Shown here: positions 58,870 to 64,000 of the stretch, piece after piece
Position numbering within the stretch: the stretch's first letter is position 1
How the letters are laid out: each line of letters begins with the position of its first letter
Assembly: GCF_039535785.1 (NCBI RefSeq)
Contig: NZ_BAAAXV010000008.1
Location: 992,001 to 1,056,000, forward strand
DNA length: 64,000 nt
Direction of reading: 5' to 3'
Source: Nonomuraea helvata
GTDB taxonomy: Bacteria; Actinomycetota; Actinomycetes; Streptosporangiales; Streptosporangiaceae
Program-made: the position numbers and the translations under genes
The notes under the pieces: model-generated
Told to the model about the DNA's origin: nothing
Database searches by the model: none
What the model saw: the letters and a program-made list of their open reading frames with translations, nothing else

Positions 58870-60673
58870 GCGGCTGCTGTTCGAGACCGGCGTCATCGAC
58901 CGGCTCGGCAGCGTCGACGAGGGCAGCACACAGACCGACAGCGGCGAGATCGAGCGCCGTCGCGGCATCACCATCCGGGCGGCCGTCGCCTCCTTCACCC
59001 ATCCAGGCACCCTGGGCGACCTGCGGGTCAACCTGGTGGACACACCCGGCCACAGCGACTTCGTGGCCGAGGTGGAGCGCGCGCTCGGCGTGCTCGACGG
59101 CGCCGTGCTGGTGCTGTCGGCCGTCGAGGGCGTCCAGCCACATACCCGGGTCCTCATGAAGACCCTGCGCAAGCTGCGTCTGCCCACGTTGATCTTCGTG
59201 AACAAGATCGACCGGGCCGGGGCGAGGGAGCGGGAGCTGCTGGCCGACATCCGGCGGCGGCTCTCGCCGTACAGCGTCGCCCTCAACACCGTGCGGCGGA
59301 TCGGCTCCAAGGCGGCCACCACCGCCGAGATCGCCTCCCCCGAGGAGGCGGCCGAGGTGCTCGCCGAGCGGGACGACGGGCTGCTGGAGCTGCTCGTCGA
59401 GGGCAAGACGCCCGACTTCGGCCAGGTACGCGCGGCGCTGGTGCGGCAGTGCGCCGCAGGGGAGGCGTACCCGGTGCTGTTCGGCTCGGCGCTGACCGGG
59501 CAGGGCGTCGCCGAGCTGCTCGACGGCATCCACCTGCTGCCGGCCGTGCGCCGGCCCGACGCGGACCCGGGGGAGGCGGCGCGGGCGTCGGTGTTCGCGA
59601 TCGAGCGGGCGCCGTCCGGCGAGAAGGCCGCCTACCTGCGGGTACGCGCGGGAGCGCTCCGAGCGCGCGAGCACCTGACCTTCCACCGGGGGACGGAGAC
59701 CTACGAGGGGCGGCTGACCGCGCTGGCCGTCGCGGGCGCGCCCGAACGGCGCCACGCGGTGGCGGGGGACATCGTGAAGGTCTGGGGCGTGCCCGAGATC
59801 CGCGTCGGCGACCATGTGGGTGAGCCGCCGGGTGTTCATCAGGCCCATTTCACGCCGCCCAGCCTGGAGACCGTCGTACGGCCCAGCGTGCCGGGCCAGG
59901 AGCCTCGCCTGCACGCCGCCCTGCTCGCGCTGGCCGAGCAGGACCCGCTCATCGGCACCCGCACGCTGGCCGGCGGCGAGACCTCGGTCCTGCTCTACGG
60001 GGAGGTGCAGAAGGAGGTCATCGGCGAGACCCTGGCCAGGGACTTCGGTGTCGAGGCGGTCTTCGAGCCGAGCCGTCCCGTCTACTTCGAACGCCCGTCG
60101 AGCGCCGCGGAGGCCGTCCAGGAGATCCAGCGCCACGGCCGCAACGAGTTCGTGGCCACCGTCGGCCTGCGCGTCGAACCGGGTCCGAAAGGCTCCGGCG
60201 TCGGCTACCGGCTGGAGGTCGATCTCGGGTCGCTGCCGCTGGCGTTCCACCGGGCGATCGAGGAGAGCGTGCGCCTGGCACTGCGCGAGGGCCCGCACGG
60301 CTGGCCGGTCACCGACGTCGTGGTCACGCTGACCAGGACCGGATATGACTCTCCCGTCACGGTCGCGGCCGACTTCCGCGGCCGCACGCCGATCGTGCTC
60401 ATGCGCGCGCTGCGCCTGGCGGGCACGACCGTGTACGAGCCGTGCCACCGCTTCGAACTGGAGGTGCCGCCGGAGGCGTTCAGCGCGGTCAGTGCCGGGC
60501 TCGCGGCGCTGGGCGGCGAGGTACGCGACGCCCGGCACCGCGACGACACCTGGCTGCTGGAGGGCGAGATCCCGGCGGCCTCGGTGCACGAGTTCGAGCG
60601 GCGGTTGCCGGGGCTGTCGCGCGGCGAGGGGGTGTGGTGGTCCGCTCCTGCCGGGGATCGGCCCACCCCGTAG
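58808..60673 (+). CDS. TetM/OtrA-like ribosomal protection GTPase
   Basis: A 621-residue translation GTPase of the tetracycline-resistance ribosomal-protection group. The G-domain has G1 AHVDAGKTS (residues 10-18), G2 RRRGITI, G3 DTPGHSDF and G4 NKID. Domain II, an EF-G-like domain III, domain IV with GYDSPV and VAADFRGRTPI, and a domain V ending follow. The start (MHLLNIGILAHVDAGKTSLT) and length match TetM/OtrA rather than EF-G, which is about 700 residues. It would release tetracycline-type drugs from the ribosome. ATG 58808 is used; it may be translated after the leader ORF. Confidence 0.88.
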   Translation: MHLLNIGILAHVDAGKTSLTERLLFETGVIDRLGSVDEGSTQTDSGEIERRRGITIRAAVASFTHPGTLGDLRVNLVDTPGHSDFVAEVERALGVLDGAVLVLSAVEGVQPHTRVLMKTLRKLRLPTLIFVNKIDRAGARERELLADIRRRLSPYSVALNTVRRIGSKAATTAEIASPEEAAEVLAERDDGLLELLVEGKTPDFGQVRAALVRQCAAGEAYPVLFGSALTGQGVAELLDGIHLLPAVRRPDADPGEAARASVFAIERAPSGEKAAYLRVRAGALRAREHLTFHRGTETYEGRLTALAVAGAPERRHAVAGDIVKVWGVPEIRVGDHVGEPPGVHQAHFTPPSLETVVRPSVPGQEPRLHAALLALAEQDPLIGTRTLAGGETSVLLYGEVQKEVIGETLARDFGVEAVFEPSRPVYFERPSSAAEAVQEIQRHGRNEFVATVGLRVEPGPKGSGVGYRLEVDLGSLPLAFHRAIEESVRLALREGPHGWPVTDVVVTLTRTGYDSPVTVAADFRGRTPIVLMRALRLAGTTVYEPCHRFELEVPPEAFSAVSAGLAALGGEVRDARHRDDTWLLEGEIPAASVHEFERRLPGLSRGEGVWWSAPAGDRPTP

Positions 60674-60760
60674 GCGGTATGTCGGGTTTCGGCGATAGAT
60701 GGGTATTAAGGGGCACAGTGCACCATTCGGGGGGCACACGTCCGTACAGGGGGGATTCCC

Positions 60761-60892
60761 ATGGCAGACACGAAGAAGAAACCCGCCGCTAAGTCCGGCA
60801 AGTCCAAGAAGCAGGCCATCAAGACCAGTAGGCAGGCGAAGGAGACCAAGAGGGAGTCGACGACGCGGAAGACGTCCACGGACGAGGAATGA
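60761..60892 (+). CDS. Lysine-rich 43-residue protein
   Basis: A very basic small protein starting MADTKKKPAAKSGKSKK and ending TSTDEE, with 11 Lys and 4 Arg in 43 residues, apparently disordered. The ribosome site GGGGGGA lies six bases before the ATG. Such tails resemble nucleic-acid-binding or ribosome-associated small proteins, but no family is recognised. It lies alone between the resistance gene and a hairpin. Confidence 0.6.
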   Translation: MADTKKKPAAKSGKSKKQAIKTSRQAKETKRESTTRKTSTDEE

Positions 60893-60961
60893 CCCCTCCC
60901 GCCTGCCCGGCCGGACGGCTGGGCAGTGGCGGCGACTCGTCTGACCTGAGTGACATGATCT

Positions 60962-60992
60962 GACAGCCGGGGGCTACGCGCTCCCGGCTGTC
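60962..60992. terminator. Hairpin terminator after the small basic gene
   Basis: GACAGCCGGG (60962-60971) and CCCGGCTGTC (60983-60992) form a perfect 10-bp stem with an 11-nt loop, 70 bp after the small gene and 23 bp before the tricorn gene start. It could terminate the former or attenuate the latter. Confidence 0.55.
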
Positions 60993-61015
60993 GATTCGAT
61001 CGTGGAGCTGCCCTC

Positions 61016-64000
61016 ATGTCGGCCTACCTGCGCTTCCCCGCTGTCTTCCAGGACGTGGTCGTCTTCGCCGCCGAGGACGACCTGTGGATGGTGTCCGCCC
61101 AGGGAGGGCGGGCCTTCCGGTTGACCGCCGGGCTCGCCGAGGCGGGCTATCCACGCATCTCGCCGCGCGGCGACCGGCTCGCGTTCGTCGGGCGCGAGGA
61201 GGGCCCGGAAGAGGTGTACGTCATGCCGTCCGGAGGCGGCGCGGCCCGCCGGGTCACCTTCCACGGAGCCCGCTGCACGGTCACCGGCTGGGACCCCGAA
61301 GGGCGCATCCTCTACGCCAGCGACGCCGCCCAGCCGTTCGAGGGCCGCAAATGGCTGCACCGTGTCGCGCCGGGCGGTGTCCCGGAGCGGCTCCCGTACG
61401 GACCGGCGAACTCGATCGCGTACGGACCCGAAGGCATGATCGTGCTCGGCCGCAACACCGCCGACCCCGCGCGGTGGAAGCGCTACCGCGGCGGCACGGT
61501 CGGCGACCTGTGGATCGACCCGCGCGGCGACGGCGAGTTCCGCCGGCTGATCAGGCTGCCGGGAAACCTGGCCTCGCCCTGCTGGAGCGGCGGCCGGGTG
61601 TGCTTCATCTCCGACCACGAGGGCGTCGGCAACGTCTACTCGTGCACCCCCGACGGCCAGGACCTGCGCAAGCACACCCACCACGACGACTACTACGCGC
61701 GCAACCTGTCCGGCGACGGGCACCGGCTGGTCTACCACGCGGGCGCCGACCTCTACCTGCTCGAGCCCGGTGAGCCGGCGCGCCGGCTGGACGTGCTGCT
61801 GGCCAGCTCCAGGACGCAGCGCAACCGCAGGTTCGTCGATCCCGCCGACTACCTCGACAGCGCCACGCTCAGCCCCGACGGCAGCGCGCTGGCCGTCACC
61901 GCGCGCGGCAAGGCGTACGCGATGGCCGACTGGGAGGGGCCCGTGCAGCAGTACGGCTCGCCCGACGGCGTCCGCTACCGGTTCCTGACCTGGCTCAACG
62001 ACGGCGCCCGGCTCATCGCGGCGGCCAGCGACGACGGCGACGAGGAGCGCCTGGTCATCCTCGAGGGCCACGAGGGCGGGGGCGGCACGGAGGTGGCCAG
62101 GCTGGGCCGGGTCCACGCGCTCGTCCCCGACCCGGCGCACGACCGGGTGGCCGTCGTCAACCACCGTCACGAGCTGCACCTGCTCGACCTGGCCACCGGA
62201 CGGTCGGACCTGGTCGAGGCCAACCCGCACGGCGCGCCGGAGGACCCGGCCTGGTCGCACGACGGGCGGTGGCTGGCCTACACGAGCCCGCTCAGCCCCC
62301 AGTCCAGCGCGATCAAGCTGCACCACCCCGAGTCGGGGCGGACGGTGCAGGCCACGGAGCCGGTGCTGAAGGACTCGATGCCGGCGTTCGACCCGGAGGG
62401 CCGCTACCTCTACTTCATCGGCCAGCGGACCTTCTCGCCCGTCTACGACCAGCTCCAGTTCGACCTGGGCTTCCCGCTCGGCACCCGCCCGTACGCGGTG
62501 GCGCTGCGCACGGACGCGCCCGACCCGTTCGTGCCGGTCCAGCGGCCCCTGGGGGAGAAGGACGAGGACGACTCCGACGAGGAGGAGCCGCTGCACGTGG
62601 ACCTGGACGGGCTGGCCCGGCGCGTCACCGCGTTCCCGCTGCCCGAGGGGCGCTATGAGCGGGTGGCCGGGCTCAAGGGCAAGGTGCTGATTCTCACCAG
62701 CCCGCTCGAGGGCGAGAACTCGCTGCATCTGTACGACTTCACCAAGGGCAAGAACGAGCATTTCGCCGACGGCGTCACCGACTTCGAGCTGGGCCGCGAC
62801 CACAAGACCCTGCTCTACCGCGCGGGCTCCAGGCTGCGCGTGGTCAAGGCGGGCGAGGCGCCCGGCGACGAGGAGGCTCCGGGGCGCGAGAGCGGCTGGA
62901 TCGACCTGTCACGGATCAAGGTGTCGGTCTGCCCGGAGGCGGAGTGGCGGCAGATGTTCCGCGAGGCGTGGCGGCTGCAGCTGGAGAACTTCTGGACCGA
63001 GGACATGGCGGGCGTCGACTGGCCGGCCGTCTACGACCGTTACCGGCCCCTGGTGGAGCGGGTCACGACCCGCGGCGAGTTCTCCGACCTGCTGTGGGAG
63101 CTGCACGGAGAGCTCGCCACGAGCCACGCCTACGAGAGCGGCGGCGAATACCGTCCAGGCCCCGACTACAGCCAGGGCAAGCTGGGCGTCGACTGGGACT
63201 ACCGCGACGGCGTCTACCACATCCGCTCCATCGTGACCGGTGACCCGTGGGATCCCCAGGCGACCTCGCCGCTGAACCGGCTCGGTCTCGACGTCCGTAC
63301 GGGCGACGCGGTACTCGCCATCAACGGCGCGCCCATCGGAACGGCCGCCACCCCCAACGAGCGCCTGGTCAACCAGGCCGGCGAGGAGGTCGAGCTGACG
63401 CTGCGCCGGGAGGAGCGGGTGTTCACGGTCACCGTGCGCACGCTCGCCGACGAGCAGCCGGCCCGCTACCGCGACTGGGTGAACCTCAACCGCGCCAAGT
63501 GCCACCGGCGCTCCGGCGGGCGCGTGGGCTACCTGCACGTGCCCGACATGGGGGCCGAGGGGTTCGGGGAGTTCCACCGGGGGTTCCTGGCCGAGTACGG
63601 TCGCCAGGCGCTCATCGTGGACGTGCGCTTCAACGGCGGCGGCCACGTCTCGGCGCTGCTGCTGGAGAAGCTGGCCAGGCGGCGGCTCGGGTACGACTAC
63701 CCGCGCTGGGGCGACCCGGAGCCGTACCCGCCGGAGTCGCCGCGCGGGCCGCTGGTGGCGATCACCAACGAGTGGGCGGGCTCCGACGGCGACATCTTCA
63801 GCCACACCTTCAAGGTGCTGAAGCTGGGCCCGCTGGTCGGCAGGCGCACCTGGGGCGGCGTCATCGGCATCTGGCCGCGCCACCAGCTCGCCGACGGCAC
63901 GGTGACGACGCAGCCGGAGTTCTCCTTCGCCTTCGACGACGTCGGCTGGCAGGTCGAGAACTACGGCACCGATCCCGACATCGAGGTCGACATCACCCCG
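61016..64000 (+). CDS. Tricorn protease (partial, runs off the window)
   Basis: 995 codons of a giant serine protease that trims oligopeptides downstream of the proteasome. The first ~650 residues form two beta-propellers with repeats such as GYPRISPRGDRLAFVG, ATLSPDGSALAVT and AWSHDGRWLAYTS. A C1 domain follows, then a PDZ domain (LGLDVRTGDAVLAINGAPIG, about residue 760), and the C2 catalytic domain. Catalytic His704 (ATSHAYE) and Ser923 (EWAGSDGD) are present; the Glu of the tetrad should lie beyond the end. ATG 61016 is the start; GTGGAGC lies upstream. Actinomycetes often carry one or two tricorn genes. Confidence 0.93.
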   Translation, partial: MSAYLRFPAVFQDVVVFAAEDDLWMVSAQGGRAFRLTAGLAEAGYPRISPRGDRLAFVGREEGPEEVYVMPSGGGAARRVTFHGARCTVTGWDPEGRILYASDAAQPFEGRKWLHRVAPGGVPERLPYGPANSIAYGPEGMIVLGRNTADPARWKRYRGGTVGDLWIDPRGDGEFRRLIRLPGNLASPCWSGGRVCFISDHEGVGNVYSCTPDGQDLRKHTHHDDYYARNLSGDGHRLVYHAGADLYLLEPGEPARRLDVLLASSRTQRNRRFVDPADYLDSATLSPDGSALAVTARGKAYAMADWEGPVQQYGSPDGVRYRFLTWLNDGARLIAAASDDGDEERLVILEGHEGGGGTEVARLGRVHALVPDPAHDRVAVVNHRHELHLLDLATGRSDLVEANPHGAPEDPAWSHDGRWLAYTSPLSPQSSAIKLHHPESGRTVQATEPVLKDSMPAFDPEGRYLYFIGQRTFSPVYDQLQFDLGFPLGTRPYAVALRTDAPDPFVPVQRPLGEKDEDDSDEEEPLHVDLDGLARRVTAFPLPEGRYERVAGLKGKVLILTSPLEGENSLHLYDFTKGKNEHFADGVTDFELGRDHKTLLYRAGSRLRVVKAGEAPGDEEAPGRESGWIDLSRIKVSVCPEAEWRQMFREAWRLQLENFWTEDMAGVDWPAVYDRYRPLVERVTTRGEFSDLLWELHGELATSHAYESGGEYRPGPDYSQGKLGVDWDYRDGVYHIRSIVTGDPWDPQATSPLNRLGLDVRTGDAVLAINGAPIGTAATPNERLVNQAGEEVELTLRREERVFTVTVRTLADEQPARYRDWVNLNRAKCHRRSGGRVGYLHVPDMGAEGFGEFHRGFLAEYGRQALIVDVRFNGGGHVSALLLEKLARRRLGYDYPRWGDPEPYPPESPRGPLVAITNEWAGSDGDIFSHTFKVLKLGPLVGRRTWGGVIGIWPRHQLADGTVTTQPEFSFAFDDVGWQVENYGTDPDIEVDITP

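Noticed and set aside
58808..60673. Housekeeping elongation factor G
   Set aside because: It is about 80 residues shorter than EF-G, its N-terminus and domain pattern match TetM/OtrA, and no ribosomal protein genes are nearby.
1..64000. tRNA, rRNA, CRISPR arrays, insertion sequences or att sites
   Set aside because: No tRNA-like T-loop/anticodon arrangement, repeat array, transposase or integrase gene was found in either strand.

Overview
The window is very GC-rich, gene-dense DNA. Genes are arranged in many short operons with 1-8 bp start/stop overlaps, GTG and TTG starts are common, several promoters look leaderless, and there are many one-component regulators. This fits a large-genome soil actinomycete, most likely of the Streptosporangiaceae (Nonomuraea-like). 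The assignment rests on style and gene content only; there is no rRNA or tRNA in the window.

Left part (0-24.4 kb). A membrane-anchored ACT-domain protein is followed by an eight-gene minus-strand operon (943-10679). In transcription order it encodes a GH127 beta-L-arabinofuranosidase, a complete oligopeptide ABC importer (binding lipoprotein, two permeases, two ATPases), a proline-iminopeptidase-like hydrolase and an Xaa-Pro aminopeptidase. My inference is an uptake and breakdown system for arabinosylated, proline/hydroxyproline-rich plant peptides. Next come an aldo/keto reductase with a clear operator, a DedA protein, a UTRA-type GntR regulator, an FAD oxidase divergent from an ECF41 sigma factor (with matching ECF41-type promoters), an inositol-monophosphatase-like enzyme, a HAD phosphatase, a GntR regulator divergent from a CoA-transferase/CitE-like lyase operon, and a TetR regulator divergent from a three-gene sugar ABC importer.

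Middle part (25.1-39.2 kb). This is a complete-looking phenylpropanoid pathway in two divergent operons. The plus-strand operon carries the four dioxygenase components (Rieske alpha, ferredoxin, reductase, beta), the MhpC-type C-C hydrolase, the dihydrodiol dehydrogenase, an acyl-CoA ligase and a GNAT-like protein. The minus-strand operon carries an alcohol dehydrogenase/quinone reductase-like enzyme, the MhpB ring-cleavage dioxygenase, hydratase MhpD, acetaldehyde dehydrogenase MhpF and aldolase MhpE. An IclR regulator with two matching palindromes and a metabolite:H+ symporter complete the locus. Together they would import a phenylpropanoid acid, dihydroxylate and cleave the ring, and deliver TCA-cycle precursors.

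Right-middle part (39.5-48.9 kb). It holds an XRE-cupin regulator divergent from a hydantoinase/5-oxoprolinase pair, an ArsR-MFS operon behind a large inverted-repeat operator, a secreted beta-helix protein, a metallophosphoesterase and YigZ.

From 48.8 to 54.8 kb the sequence is partly decayed. Remnants of an NB-ARC-type regulator, an aldo/keto reductase with its catalytic core deleted, a P450 C-terminus, an SDR with its middle missing and a MerR tail are interspersed with intact AraC, MerR-SDR and hydrolase genes. The last part (54.8-64 kb) looks like chromosomal background: isochorismate synthase, a secreted SGNH hydrolase, an exported HNH nuclease, a pair of fluoride channels, a TetM-like ribosomal protection GTPase with a leader-type small ORF, a tiny lysine-rich protein, and a tricorn protease that runs off the end.
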